Origin: Ectobius pallidus
Taxonomy: Eukaryota > Arthropoda > Insecta > Blattodea > Ectobiidae
Assembly (NCBI GenBank): GCA_964059195.1
Contig: CAXKWD010000007.1
Location: 21,649,023-21,713,022, forward strand
Reading direction: 5' to 3'
Length of the DNA: 64,000 nucleotides
Within the stretch, counting starts at the first letter, position 1. Each line of letters begins with the position of its first letter. The translations under genes and the position numbers were made by a program. Positions 1-11,499 of the stretch are shown here, in pieces. Below the pieces are notes generated by a model that made no database searches, had not been told where the DNA came from, and saw only the letters and a program-made list of their open reading frames with translations.

Positions 1-1020
1 AATGTAGATTTACTTGGTGGTCAAGTTAAAATAACCGTGCATATGGAAATTAATCACAGAAGAAACCTATGAAATTAAAAAAAAAAAAAATTATTATAGC
101 AAATGCTTATTTTTAAAAAAATGTACATTTAATTGTAAAAAAATCGCTTCGTAAAAGAAGCTGAACAGCTCATCGGCAAGGAGTCAATTTAAAATAGCCA
201 TATGCATAATATGGAAAATTATTCACGGCTGAATTTATTTTTACACTTCTCTCAAAGAAGTTTTTTTTAATCTTTGACAGACTTTAAGGTGAAATAACCC
301 AGACAATTTCGAATGTAGATGCATGAAGAAGTCAATTACGAAAAAACATATCTATAATGGGTGGTGTGATTGTTATGAGCCGAGGCACTCACTATTCGTG
401 GTTTTCTGGTGCAGTTTTTGAAAGGATATTTTGCTAATATCAGTTCTTAAATAAATAGCATTTAGACCCTTAGGGACTCTATTCAATTATGCCGATATCA
501 TTGTTATAAATACTTTGAACTGGATACAATTTCCACACAGTTTAATGATAAAACGTCAATCTTCTTCTTCTTCTTCGAAATGGATAATTTGACTAATTTA
601 ACGATGTTTATGTTTAAGTTGTAATGGCATGTTTTGTCTTAAGGTAACTTCAGTATGGAAGAAGCAAATAAAGAAAAAAAACAATTCTAGCAGATTTCGT
701 TTAAAATTACCCTTGCTTCAGAAAAGTGAGTTTTAAACATGAGTTTGGACATAAATTTAATTAAAATGAAAAATAAATAATTTAAGATTTTTAAAAAAAA
801 TGTCAGAATTACATCATAATTCCGTCTAGTAGATTTCTTGTGGTGTTAAAATTTTATTTAAAATCCACGTAGGCCTACAGTACAAGTTTTTATGAGAAAT
901 GACATTGAAAATATAAAAAGACACAGACACATACGTACAGATAGCACATACACAGACATGTTTCTGAAAATATTTTTTTGGATTCGGGGATCCCCAACGT
1001 GAATTGATGTTAAAACTCAA
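1..1020. other. AT-rich stretch, no gene seen
   Basis: No long open frame, transposon end or RNA gene is recognisable. A short CTT run lies near 556-575. The 64-codon minus-strand frame ending at 1020 has no features of a real protein and looks like chance. Confidence 0.6.
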
Positions 1021-1021
1021 C

Positions 1022-1207
1022 TTCGAATTTCGGGGCCGAACACAATAGGCTACGTCCTCTACCCACAGTAGCTATGGTACGGGTAGAGGAAGTAAAAAAA
1101 ATGGGTTCAGAAGACATTTATTGACGTAAATTTATATTTAAAGTGCGACATCGAATTTCGGGGGTTCGAACATATTTTATGGTAAGTTACTTATGGTACG
1201 GATACAG
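1022..1207. repeat. Imperfect tandem duplication beside a foldback
   Basis: Two similar blocks follow each other. Each holds a GAATTTCGGGG motif, then CGAACA, then TATGGTACGG (first block about 1026-1080, second about 1151-1203). GGTAGAGGAAGTAAA also occurs at about 1083 and again just after the foldback at about 1431, so the foldback is flanked by a direct repeat that could be an enlarged target duplication. Confidence 0.5.
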
Positions 1208-1430
1208 CCGGCCTGTCGAGTACTCCGAACTTGTGAAGACTTTCCCCTCCTTCTCCTCCCTTCGTGATTTCCAGATAACAACTGAACCAGTAGCTACTTG
1301 GAGGTATCGAAGGGATGGGAATGACATCACAGTTACGCAACTGAACCAATCCCTAGGCTTTGGAGGTCGAGAAGGGAGGGAAAGTAGGGGAATTATTTCA
1401 CACCTTCGGAGTACTGTTCGGCAGGCCTGA
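1208..1430. mobile_element. Foldback MITE-like inverted repeat
   Basis: The left arm (CCGGCCTGTCGAGTACTCCG onward) and the right arm (ending GGAGTACTGTTCGGCAGGCC) are inverted copies. Complementarity continues inward through a CT-rich block ending near 1260 and a GA-rich block beginning near 1355, leaving a spacer of roughly 90 bp. A 95-codon plus-strand frame across it is explained by the base composition. No transposase is present. The superfamily cannot be named from the ends. Confidence 0.6.
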
Positions 1431-1613
1431 GGTAGAGGAAGTAAAGTAGCACTAATCCTATGGGTGGCTCATTTCAAGTTCATCGTGTACAATTTTGGTA
1501 GACATCGAAAGAGTAACATGCAGGTGTTCAGATAATTAAACTAGGCTATAACTACTTTAAACTACGTTTTTTATTTAGTCTTTTGTGAAATTATATTTTC
1601 TATACAGTATAGG

Positions 1614-1987
1614 TGTCGGCCGCGGTGGTCTAGGGGTAGAGTGTCCGCCTCCGCAGGTCGTGGGATCAAACCCGGCGATGGATTTTTCCGGACGTAAAAA
1701 TGCGGGCACGGAGTCCTCCGGAGGGACTTTAAGCTGGGGGGCCCGTGTCGTAGATTTAAGGCACGTTAAAGAACTCCAAGCCAAATTAGAACCTCTAGAC
1801 AAAATTTCCCGGCCTTTCACGTCCAAGTAGTTTCCTGGGGGGTTGTGAGGTGATGGGCTTACCACCTGTCCCTCTGCCCTCTCTCGGAAAATAAGCGTAA
1901 CAAAATTCACATAGGTTTCAGAAACCTCCAATTGGAGGCCCTTCGCCCCGACACTGGGGATATAGGACAAAGTCAGTCAGTCAGTCG
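1614..1987 (+). mobile_element. tRNA-derived SINE, family A, full length
   Basis: The 5' end looks like a tRNA gene: an A box (GGTCTAGGGGTAGAG) and a B box (GGGATCAAACCC) about 30 bp further on, as in RNA polymerase III promoters. A tRNA-unrelated body and an AGTC-repeat tail follow. It is bracketed by an 11-bp target duplication, TACAGTATAGG at 1603-1613 and TACAATATAGG at 1988-1998, with one mismatch. Related copies lie at 47639-48039 (minus) and 55335-55515. SINEs encode no protein and depend on LINE enzymes to move. Confidence 0.88.
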
Positions 1988-2010
1988 TACAATATAGGCT
2001 AAGTAATCAT

Positions 2011-2741
2011 CAGGGCCCGGATTCTAATGACATGTCATCTTTTTATTGATGCTGCATAGACATTGCCAACTTCGATAAATCCTAATCATGGCCTCTAGAT
2101 TATAGAAATACATTTTTATTGGATCATTTTTTGTCATTTTATGCAATTTTATATTTTTAGGGCATTTATTTCAATTTTACGTCATTATTTTGTCATTTTC
2201 GTGTCATTTGCTTCCTTGTTTAGTCATTTTCATGTATTTACATTTTTGTCGCTAGCAGTGCTGTCTTTGAAGTGTTGTTTGTTTAATGCAAGAAGGAAAA
2301 ATTCGGCTTTAAAGTGTTGACATGTCTCAGTCGGAAATGAGAACCAAAGAAACGCCAAAATTTTGTATCATATTACTATTGTTATTAGATTGACTTGACA
2401 CCTGCTTGGATTTGAGAGTGCAAACTACTGTTTACCCTCAATAAACTACAATATAATCAGGCAGACCGCAAAAGGAAATGCCGAAGTTTGACTCGCCAGT
2501 GCCTCAGTGCCAGCATAAATTTCCGTGAGGAAAGAACATTCACACCGTTACAGTTATATACAGTTTTTACAATTATTTAAAAGTTAGTCTAAAACTTTGT
2601 GTGTACAATAATAATTTTGTATAAATAAGATATCAGTTTTAGGCCTTTTTTTTATAATTATTAAGTCATTTTCTTTCAAATTTAGGGTCATTTTATAGGT
2701 CATTTTTCAAACAATTTTAGGTCATCAGAATCCGGGCCGTG
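2011..2741. mobile_element. Non-autonomous hAT-type MITE with 8-bp TSD
   Basis: The termini are CAGGGCCCGG at the left and CCGGGCCGTG at the right, inverted with one mismatch. Complementarity continues inward (ATTCTAATGAC against GTCATCAGAAT). The flanks are a perfect 8-bp duplication, GTAATCAT at 2003-2010 and 2742-2749, the hallmark of hAT transposition. There is no transposase frame. The inside is rich in GTCATTTT-like repeats. A subterminal ACATGTCAT block is shared with elements at 57123-57661 and 58303-58895, so one family is represented three times. Confidence 0.88.
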
Positions 2742-2749
2742 GTAATCAT

Positions 2750-5700
2750 TCTATAAAATCGAAAAGATTTGGGAGAAGTTCTCCGTAGAAGAACGATTTA
2801 AAAGAGTGTCCCTCTCTGAAATGTCGTAATTCCGTTTAATTCACGTCCACAAATCACACAATGCTATGACACGGTTCTGCAATAAAGATTTTGTATACCA
2901 CATTATTTATGGCAGAGGCACAACAGTTGGTTTCTTCTCATAAAGTTTTCAGCTCGCATTAACTTGATGTGAGCATGATTGATGACTTCTTATAAGATTA
3001 AGACCTCTCTCTTTGGTATAACAATACAAAACGCCATCTGACTTGTTCTCAACAAAGCCATACTATAACAGTATGGATAAAATTAAGGACGTAGCATTCA
3101 TGAATCTGACAAGCCCATTGTTCTCATAATAAGTGAAGTTATTTTATTTGTGCACCTGCAAATAGCAATTTTGTGGCGAATGAAGATGTGCAACATGGAG
3201 TGACGTCATTCCAAGGCTGTTTTAATATAATTGTTTGTTTTGATTTCAGTTCAGCGTGGGACAGAACTTAATTTTCATATAGGCGTACACTATTAATACA
3301 CTTCAGCTTTTTTAGCCGCCCTTTATGGCTCCGTTACATACACACATAGTTGCGTGTGGTCTCAGAAGTCAAGTGTCGTGGGTTCATTTTCAGATAAGGG
3401 CGATATAATTTTTTTGTGGAAGAAATGAGAAGCATGAATTTTAAGTGCACACTTCGGGACGCAACTAATCTGATAATAATAACCGACTGATAACAGTAGC
3501 CGAAGGAATTAAATGAAGCTTATTTATTCATATATAAGATAATACACTACAAAACAGAATTAAAAATATTTATTAATAAAATAATACGTTACTGTGAATT
3601 AATGAACCACTCATAGGCTATAGATAATAGACTGCAAGCAACTTTTTTCAACCAGTAACAAAGTTTTTAATTGCTTTTACTTTTCTTTAGGAGTCCATTA
3701 ACCAATACTTCATAACCAGTTATGAGTTACGAGTATTTTTGGAAGCTTATACTGATCTGCGGTGAACACCTCGTAGCAAAAATCTATCGCCTGTCTGTTC
3801 GAGTCTTTTCATTTTACACTAGCCATCACTGCATGCCAGCACTATAATCGTCATAAATCCAAAGCTGCAGCTTAACTGTGGGTTGAAACATGTTTTACTA
3901 CTTAAAAGAGAAAGTTAGGTAAACTCCTCGAACTGGTCATCCTGTGAGCTGGGAACAGAATTGCTACCTCCAGTTCATCACAATACAGTTGAATTAGAAA
4001 CGAAACTCTTATAAACGAAATCTTGAATGACGTAAAGTACTTAGAAATAAAGTCGCAAAAAGGAAATGTGACAACATGAACCGAATCTTTGATCACAATA
4101 AACAGCATTTTTTTAATGTAACTTATCAGAATTAATCCATACGGGACTTCATAAAATCTTAACATTATCCGATTGATAACATTATCCGCGATTACTTTAA
4201 GTGGCGTTCACTGTACGTCTCAAAATCTTTCGCTTTTTAGTAGTTCCTTAGTTCATTACCCAGGAACTTGCATTGCGAGTTTTTTCCAGTCTCATCTTGC
4301 TGGATCGAAATTATGCTTGTGTTTTTTTAGTGTATTTGACTGAATAGGATCGAATTATCCGGATGACATACAGCTTAAAACGAAAACAGCATAAACAGAA
4401 CATTCTCAGGGTTCTTTCTTATATCAAGAGTGCCCGGTACTGTCATTAGCAGTTTCATTATCAATTTGTTAGATGAAAAAATCTATTTACCCAAATGCAT
4501 CTCTAAAGACAAGGATTTGCCTGCATAAAAAACACATTATGTTTTTACCTTACATAATTATACAGGATGGAAGTAATATAACTGTGCATGTACATAACAG
4601 TAAAATGCAATTATAATGTTTTCTGATTCAGTTTAGGCCTATGCTTAAGGAGGTTATTCTTATAATAGTCTCTACAGAATGGCAACAGCGCACAACCAGA
4701 TCACTTTTTCGGTGGCAATGACCTGTTTAGTACAACTATGAAAACAAATCCATTGCATGACGAATGCACTTATGAATATTGGTATTTAATTTCCTAAAAA
4801 CTGCTAACTTTAAAGAAAAAACAGCAATGAGAAAATTCTTAATCATTCCTCTGCTGGCGATAATAAAATCACTGTACGGGTAATACTTAGTAATCCACTG
4901 TTAAGTTTAACTACAAAATGTTTTTCCCCCTGAGAAAAGTACTCACTTAAGACGAACTTGGTATTTGAACGGGACACGTTAAGTTATTTTTCATATTTCA
5001 ATTTTACTTTTAAACTTACTGACTTTGTGGTAACTACAGTTACTTTACATCCTCACACTGAAAAGTTACTATTCAGACTTTCATCACGGATCAAGCCAAG
5101 CTCTGAACCAAGGCCTAAGCCAGAAATTTAAACAAAACCATTTGGTTAATGAGCGTTTTAAATACACATGTTGAGGTAGGAACCGAATTCACTGTATGTT
5201 TTTGCATACATACAGTAAGCGATAATTTCATCCTCAATGACCCATTTTCCATCCCTACTAATCCTAGCCTTCCTGGAAATTCTCAGAAATGTACCAGTTA
5301 ACAGGCTTGCAGAAAGTAATATTGGGGCTGGGAAGTACCAGCTACTTTCTACATGGCACAGCAAATGGTTTCTAATAACAGTTTTACCGGTAGATATATA
5401 GAACGTCTTTGGTTTTACCTGAAAATGTTGTTGCAAAAGAGTGTTTCTGAAATAGCTCCTTCGTTGTAGTGAGTTACCTTTAACATTACAAAGATAAGGA
5501 ATTTGTCAGGATCAAAAGCAATTTTGCTAAATGCAGATTTATCGTTAGATCGGTGATCATTATAAAGAGGTTTGACTGAATTACTAAATTTTGAAACAAT
5601 ACAGATTAAGTGTTCTTTCCTCCCCGTAATAATGAGACAATTGAAAAGATATTGTTTGCATTTTAATTATACAATTTCATTGTTTTGTCACTGCGTATTT

Positions 5701-5934
5701 ATCTTAAAATTAGGATAATATGCAGATTTAAAAAAAGAAAAGGAAAACTTTCATCAAGCCTCTGACTGTCACAATCTATCAGAGAACGATGTTGAAAATC
5801 TTAGTAACGGGAGGATTAAAAATAATTTGAAAAATATTCCTTTGAAATTTAATATTTTTACGATTTTTTTTTAATGAAAGAAACGTGTTTAATGGAAACC
5901 TAAAAAACTAGACTAGATACAAGATACACTAGAC
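2750..5934. other. No gene recognised
   Basis: AT-rich DNA. The minus-strand frames at 3902-4165 (87 codons) and 5158-5436 (92 codons) have no recognisable domain or ordered motif and I treat them as chance. Around 3340-3410 a weak B-box-like GGGTTCATT hints at an old tRNA-derived repeat, too decayed to call. Confidence 0.5.
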
Positions 5935-5939
5935 TGCTT

Positions 5940-6160
5940 AGTCTTCCTAGGTGGCACATTCTTTGGAGCTAGCTGGTTCAATCCCGGCCCAGGTCGATGG
6001 CATAATGCATAAATATGACAGGTTCACGTGTGTAGGTTTACAGACATATGAAAGAACCTGCGGGACAAAATTCTGGTACAGCGGCGACGGTCACAGGCTT
6101 AAGTTGCAGTACGCCTCCGTCGTTAAATAACCATAAAGCTGACGAACGAACTAAACAGCA
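5940..6160 (+). mobile_element. Degraded tRNA-derived SINE-like relic
   Basis: A good B box, GGTTCAATCCCGG, lies near 5978 downstream of a possible but weak A box. The following 150 bp has moderate GC unlike its surroundings. No target duplication or tail is clear. It could be a decayed SINE of a family not otherwise present here. Confidence 0.4.
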
Positions 6161-6815
6161 TAGTATTGAGTGAAAGTTTTTCCCGCGAATCAGATGAACA
6201 GATACAGTTATTGATAGTAGATGGAGTTCCTCGAATTAAGTTACCTTATGTTCCGTCTCGCATTATGGATCCTTGAAGTTATTTCGAACCATAAACCACA
6301 GAGACATATAAGATCCATAAAATACAGTAAATGTCTTCATGCTTTACTGCAGATTTAAAAATAGTTCGAAGCAAATCACTACTCTGGATATTAAAAGACA
6401 AATACCATTCGGAGCCGAGAGCTGCCTCCGGGGCTTGAATAGGAGTAATGCGATATAAACGTCCAGTTTATGAGTCAGTTTATTGTTAATAAAGTTATGG
6501 TGTTATTTATGTTATACGTATTGTCTTATATCCGTCTGAGAAGTGTGATATTGCATGCCATGCTATTGTTCGTGAGGGTGTGGTGAGAGATATGACAAAT
6601 ACAAGATTCCGGCCAAGTGAATGTACGAGTATTTAAATTTCATAAGTTAAGTAATTACAATAATTCAGTAATTTCTAGCAGAAAATGCACGGGTTAGGTG
6701 AATTCCTACGAAATTGCTGTCTTTAGGATTTGATAACATGAATTCCTACATTTTAATATGTGAATTCCTACAAAGACAAATTTTGTGAATTAGTACAAAG
6801 ACAAAATTTTCCCCT

Positions 6816-7165
6816 CCAACAGACTTGGGGCTTGCTTGCTTACTTACTCACTCAATGGCAATTGACAATTCCTAAGCAAGCTAAAGGAATATTATCTACT
6901 TTATGGAGCCCGAAGGTTCATTGCCGCGCTTTTTTGAGCCCGCCATTCAACCCTACTCCGTGCTAACTCTATCCAACCATCCCTCTCTAATCCTACTTCT
7001 CTTAAATCTATCCTGATATTGTCCTCTCACCTACGTCTAGGTCTTCAAAGTGGTCTTTTCCCTTCGGGTCTCCCAGTCACTGTTTTTGAGATATATCTTT
7101 CCTCTCCCATGCGCGCAACACGTCCAGCCCATTTCATCCTCCGTGATTAAATTACCCTTACTATA
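6816..7165 (-). pseudogene. Non-LTR retrotransposon 3' end (RTE/BovB-like), decayed
   Basis: On the minus strand the sequence encodes, with stops and frame breaks, the distinctive C-terminus of a widespread arthropod LINE reverse-transcriptase protein: a KWAGRVARM-like block, GRPEGKRPL, RPRRR.EDNIRIDLREVG, then WIELARSRVEWRAQ and a terminal MNLRAP followed by a stop. The 3' UTR ends in an AGTA/AAGC-type short repeat (read on plus as GCTTGCTTGCTTACTTACTC near 6829). The upstream polymerase is missing, so this is a 5'-truncated, inactive insertion. The same family ends at 55862-56100 on the plus strand. The superfamily name is an inference from memory of such proteins. Confidence 0.75.
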
Positions 7166-7436
7166 TCTGGTGACGAGTACAGGTACAGGAACAAGTATTT
7201 CATGCGTGAGGGCTTAGCAAATTGATTGTGTTTATTTTATTTATTTATTTTTTAATTTTTTTTTTAGGTTTCTGTATAGAGATGCCATCAAAGGAGCATC
7301 TTATGTGAGGAGGCCAAACCGTGTTAAAAAATCAATCGGATTTCAAAATGCAAAATATAGCTTCACCGCCGGTCATAGAGAGAATCGAACACAGAACATT
7401 GGTAACAGTTGTTTTCTGAAACTTGGTGTGAAAGGA

Positions 7437-7690
7437 TGGGGATAGCATAGCATAACGATATCCATACAAGGTCCCGGGTTCGATCTCCGTTAGGATCATT
7501 GTGATTTTTCAATTGGCCTAATCCTTCTGGTGGCTGTGTAGCACTGAGGGCGGCTCGGCTTTTATCAGAAATAGTTCCAGGAGCAGTCCTAGGGCTAAAG
7601 GAAGCCAGTGCATAAAACTATCAATCTTAACACTCAGTCCTCAACCTCTGAAGCCTCAACCAGTAGGTCTCAACGTCCTGTATAGAAGAC
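7437..7690 (+). mobile_element. SINE family B, old copy
   Basis: A tRNA-like head with B box GGGTTCGATCTCC is followed by a body shared with the copies at 26876-27200 and 28590-28863: TGGCCTAATCCTTCTGGTGG, a CAGGAGCAGTCCTAGGG-like block and CCTCAACCTC..GTATAG near the end. It is much more diverged than those copies. No target duplication is evident. Confidence 0.72.
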
Positions 7691-9180
7691 ACCGTATTTT
7701 AGATGGATAATGTTGATATACGCCCCTTTTCTACTTAGTTCCTTATTTGACAATGAACAGTAAATATATTCTACCAATATTTATAACTAAAAATGATTTA
7801 TCCTTTCATTTCGAAATTAAAAGCAGTTTATTGAGTAAAAATGTGCATTTTGTAGTTAAAATCGTATTACAGTGTCACGGAGTTACCCACTTCTATTGCC
7901 TATTTTTGTAAATACATTTCTCGAAATAACATACACTCAATGCATCAGTGTCGATTTTCTCGTAGGACTTGGCTCTTTCATGTAAAATGAATTCACAAGC
8001 CAAAGCTTTGATACGAGGCAATAAAAACATAAAATGGCTTAGTATCACGGAGTAATCGGATCTTAACAGTAGGCCTATGCTCCATGTTCATTTCTAATCG
8101 GATACCATGGCTCACAAGGGAGGTAGGCGACATATGAATTCTCTCCAATTAATATATTTTAACACGAAACAATAAAAAATGTCCATATTATTAAAGAATA
8201 AATGCGCAAATTTATATTTCATGATTATAACTCCTAGATGAAGTGCCACGTTGTTTTCTTATAACAGCATGAGTCAATCATTATTGTGGAAATCACATTT
8301 AAATGCGGAATTGACATTTATTATTTTTGTAATCAATCTCAGAGTTTCACTCCAGATCGTTTCTTTAAGGGGAGGTGGTACTGAGGCTAGAGTTAAAAAA
8401 ATCTAAATTTGCTTCTATACTGGTTAAGATAGTTAAATATACACTTTACAATATTTCATAAGTTAGTTTCATCAAAAAGGCCTCTAAAGCTGTTTAAACG
8501 TCACGTAACAGTTGGCCTACGAAATGAAAAGAGATGCGTGGGCTGTATTTTTCTAAAGGCTTCCACCGATGAAAATCTAAATTAAAAAGGTTATGTCCCA
8601 AATAAGTATCTTGGTGTAGATACAATATAGGTCTACATGAAATCACAGTGTCATTCAAAGCCACCTGTGTAGTCTGAGAAAATAATGTTATCAAGGGGAC
8701 TCTGTACATGCAGTGTGAATTCCTTTTGGTGAATTCAGAAATTACATAATTTTACAACCCCATTTTGGCATCTAAGGGCCATGTTTTAATGAATTTTTGC
8801 ACGACTTAACTAATTAGTGGTACTTCCGAATGTTGTTGCCGTGGATCGTAAGTTGACAATCTTGTTGCTATGTGCGGTAAGTGTTTCCGTGCGGTTATGA
8901 ATTTGCTTACGGCACATCATAATACAAGCCTTAATGGACAAGGCCCCCCAGGACAAATATTCGGTTCGCATAACAACAAACACATGCGAATCACTTTCTG
9001 AAATAAACATCTATCTTCAAGAATGTATATACATAATATTTTCAGGTAATATCACAATTAATATAATTAAAGTTTTTATTTTTTATTTTTACTTTATATT
9101 TCTTTTTTATAGTTATTTATTTATTTATTTATAAAAATTGATAGAAATAATCATCGTGCAAAAAATAGCATGCTATACTC
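7691..9180. other. No gene recognised
   Basis: AT-rich. Several 60-70 codon frames overlap on opposite strands without any protein signature. TTTAT-type low-complexity sequence occurs near 9070-9135. A GCTTACGGCAC near 8905 repeats the arm of the hairpin that follows at 9181-9282, suggesting an older, broken relative. Confidence 0.5.
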
Positions 9181-9282
9181 GTGCCGTAAGCGCATAAGGA
9201 TCTCGGAAATTGAAAAAAACTCGGCGCAAGCGCCTCATTTTTTGAAATTCTTTCCTCGATCCGTATGCATCGCTTACGGCAC
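9181..9282. repeat. 102-bp foldback (hairpin) element
   Basis: GTGCCGTAAGCG at the left end is exactly complementary to CGCTTACGGCAC at the right end. Pairing continues imperfectly inward (GGATCTCGGAAATTG against AATTCTTTCCTCGATCC), around a central GGCGCAAGCGCC palindrome. This is the shape of a very small foldback MITE or a strong cruciform. No clear target duplication. Confidence 0.65.
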
Positions 9283-9426
9283 TTGTATCGCAATATACTA
9301 TTTTCATCCTGCTTTAAAATACTAGGGTCATTCAATAATTAAAGAGACAAATTGGTCTGGGGAAAAGACGGTTTGTAGTACAAGTTTGTTACATTTAGGA
9401 TTTTAAGTTGGTATCACTGGGCTAGA

Positions 9427-9558
9427 ATGACTAAAGTGTATGGTGAAAGTTGTATGAACCGTGGAAATTATTACAAGTGGGTAGAACAGTTCAAAAGTGG
9501 TCGAGAATCAGTGACTGACGAACACCGTTCTGGCCGGCCTGTTGAAGTTGCGATTTAG
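9427..9558 (+). pseudogene. Mariner transposase N-terminal fragment (HTH part)
   Basis: The 43-residue open frame contains KVYGESCMNR, YYKWVEQFKSGRESV and DEHRSGRPVEV. This matches the second helix-turn-helix and the linker of mariner (DD34D) transposases, which binds the terminal repeats. The frame ends at TAG immediately after the deletion junction. The catalytic aspartates are absent, so it is inactive. Confidence 0.85.
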
Positions 9559-9760
9559 CACCCTCTGATTTCCATTTGTTTGGTCCACTAAAGGAGACAT
9601 TACGTGGGAAGAAGTTCCAGAATAACGAGGATGTCAAGAAATTTGTGGGAAATTGGCTCCGACACCAAGACAAAGAGTTCTTTGCAACCGGTATATAAAA
9701 GCTAGTAACCCCTTGGGACAAGTGCATAAATGTTGACGGGGAATATGTTGAAAAGTAGGA
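9552..9760 (+). pseudogene. Mariner transposase C-terminal fragment
   Basis: In another frame, starting at the deletion junction, the DNA encodes LAPSDFHLFGPLKETLRGKK, then FVGNWLRHQDKEFFATGI, a stop, and KLVTPWDKCINVDGEYVEK. This corresponds to the region holding the third catalytic D (LAPSDFHLF) and the C-terminus of mariner transposase. The junction with the HTH part lies at about 9550. An internal TAA near 9696 adds a second lesion. Confidence 0.85.
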
Positions 9761-9836
9761 AAAGTCATGTTTTGTAAAAATAAACTGTTTTTTCTCCAGG
9801 TCAGTTTTTTTCTTTAATTATTGAATGGCCCTCGTA

Positions 9837-10500
9837 TAATAAAGTAGGCCTACGGCAGTGAGCAAACTAGATGATGGCGTGATATAGCTATTAGCATATC
9901 TTTTTCTTTGACTTTATCATCACCACCATTACTTAGTATGACACAAGTTGAGATAGTGGAATTTTATGTCACTTCATATATTTCAAAATGTTCTTATTTT
10001 AGGGATTCCAACCACCGATCTTGAACGATAACGCAGTTTATCCATTATAATGAAGTCTTAAAATAGATTCAACATTAAAGTGAAGAAATTTCGGCAGAAA
10101 AGAATACATAGAGATGAATTTGAAAACAAAACCTGCCATGTGGTTCTGTTTTGAAAGGGAATACTACAGATAACCCAGAATAAACAATATTGGTTGAGCA
10201 AGGCAAGGCAATAATGATATTTTACTTTTGATTTTTAACCTAGAAATTTTAAATAATGAACTCACAGTATACTTACGAAAGTAGTTAAATTAAATTGCGT
10301 TTCTTGATGGAAAATATGCTGAAGTTATAGGCTTAGTCGTGTAATTCGCTGTAAAATGTAGATTATGTAAAGAGGAAGCCCACCCAGTAACTACTGTTAC
10401 CTTTATTGCGATAGTCGCGGGTAATATTGGAACTTAATTAAAATTGAACGCTTTGCCAACATTTCAAACTATTAAAATTAGGTTCGTATGCAATAACAAA
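9837..10500. other. No gene recognised
   Basis: AT-rich sequence with no long frame and no recognised repeat end. Confidence 0.5.
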
Positions 10501-10504
10501 CAAA

Positions 10505-10507
10505 TGT

Positions 10508-10543
<36 letters not shown>

Positions 10544-10602
10544 TATCGTAGTTTTACCTCTCCCTTTTAGGATTTGAGCGACCCAAGCCGCCCGGGCCAT
10601 GA
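10505..10602 (-). mobile_element. SINE family C 3'-end fragment with CTTT microsatellite
   Basis: A run of CTTT units (about 10507-10544), then TAGTTTTACCTCTCCC, TAGGATTTGAGCGACCC and AGCCGCCCGGGCC, matches the 3' end of the full copy at 62798-63250 in the same minus orientation. Only the tail and last 60 bp survive, so the microsatellite grew from the SINE tail. Confidence 0.75.
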
Positions 10603-10890
10603 ACAAATGTTGACTCATGTAAATTTAAATGATAGAATTTGATTTATTATTATTATTATTATAGTTATTGCTGAGTTTCTTTTTGAAAAATTATTGTGTT
10701 CACTTAATCTACTGTACATAGGTCTATATAGCCTATATAACTCGCTTCGCTCATTGGGAGCTCCGCCCCCAAATCCCCTGAGATTCTCATGAAAGGTTTT
10801 TTAAAACATCTATGGGAGGGGTATTTAGTCTGCTGTATTGGCAGAGCCCTATGTGAACTCTGTTGGATAATACCTTTGCCATGGAAACCG

Positions 10891-11499
10891 AGCCCTTTTT
10901 CAGGGGTTTTTAGGGCTAAAAATAAAAAAAATAAACGTTAAGGAATTTTCCTGTGGTTTACAGCCTAAAAGCTATATGTTGTACCGAATTTCAAGTTTCT
11001 AGCTCATCTGGAAGTGGGCAAACATTATTGTCAGTGACTTAGCCCTTTTTCGGGGGGTTTTAGGGCTACAAATTAAAAAATAAACTTTTTGGAATTTTCC
11101 TGTGGTTTACAGCCTAAACGCTATACGTGTACCAAATTTCAAGTTTCTAGCTCATCTGGAAGTGGGTAAACATTAATGTCAGTGAACAGAGCCGTACCTT
11201 TCTCGGGAGTTTTTAGAGCTAAAAATTAAAAAAAAAAATAACTTTTTGGTATTTTCCTGTGGTATACAGCCTAAAAACTATATGTGTATCAAATTTCAGG
11301 TTTCTAGCTCATCTGAAAGTGGTCAAACATTAATGTCAGTGAGCCGAGCCGAGCCGAGCCGAGCCGAGCCCTTTTTCGGGGGGTTTTTAGGGCTAAAAAT
11401 AAAAAATATAACCTTTTTGGAATATTCCTGTGGTTTACAGCCTAAACATGTACCAAATTTCAAGTTTCTAGTTCATCTGAAAGTGGGCAAACATTAATG
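10891..11499 (+). repeat. Four-unit minisatellite (~150-bp unit)
   Basis: Each unit starts with GAGCCCTTTTTC, runs through TTTTTAGGGCTAAAAAT, GGAATTTTCCTGTGGT and TTACAGCCTAAA, and ends with CATCTGGAAGTGG and AACATTAATGTCAGTGA. Units begin at about 10891, 11041, 11190 and 11367. The last is preceded by five GAGCC repeats, a small expansion inside the array. Confidence 0.85.

Larger units (their letters stand above)
9322..9834 (+). mobile_element. Internally deleted mariner element with TA TSD
   Basis: The terminal inverted repeats are CTAGGGTCATTCAATAATTA at the left and TAATTATTGAATGGCCCTCG at the right, flanked by TA at 9320-9321 and 9835-9836, as expected of Tc1/mariner insertion. Inside lie the two ends of a mariner transposase joined by a deletion that removes the whole catalytic core. 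The element could only move if a full-length transposase acted on its ends. Confidence 0.9.

Noticed and set aside
5158..5436. 92-codon minus-strand frame
   Set aside because: Checked for a host exon; no recognisable motif, no clear splice sites in register, and length within chance for this composition.
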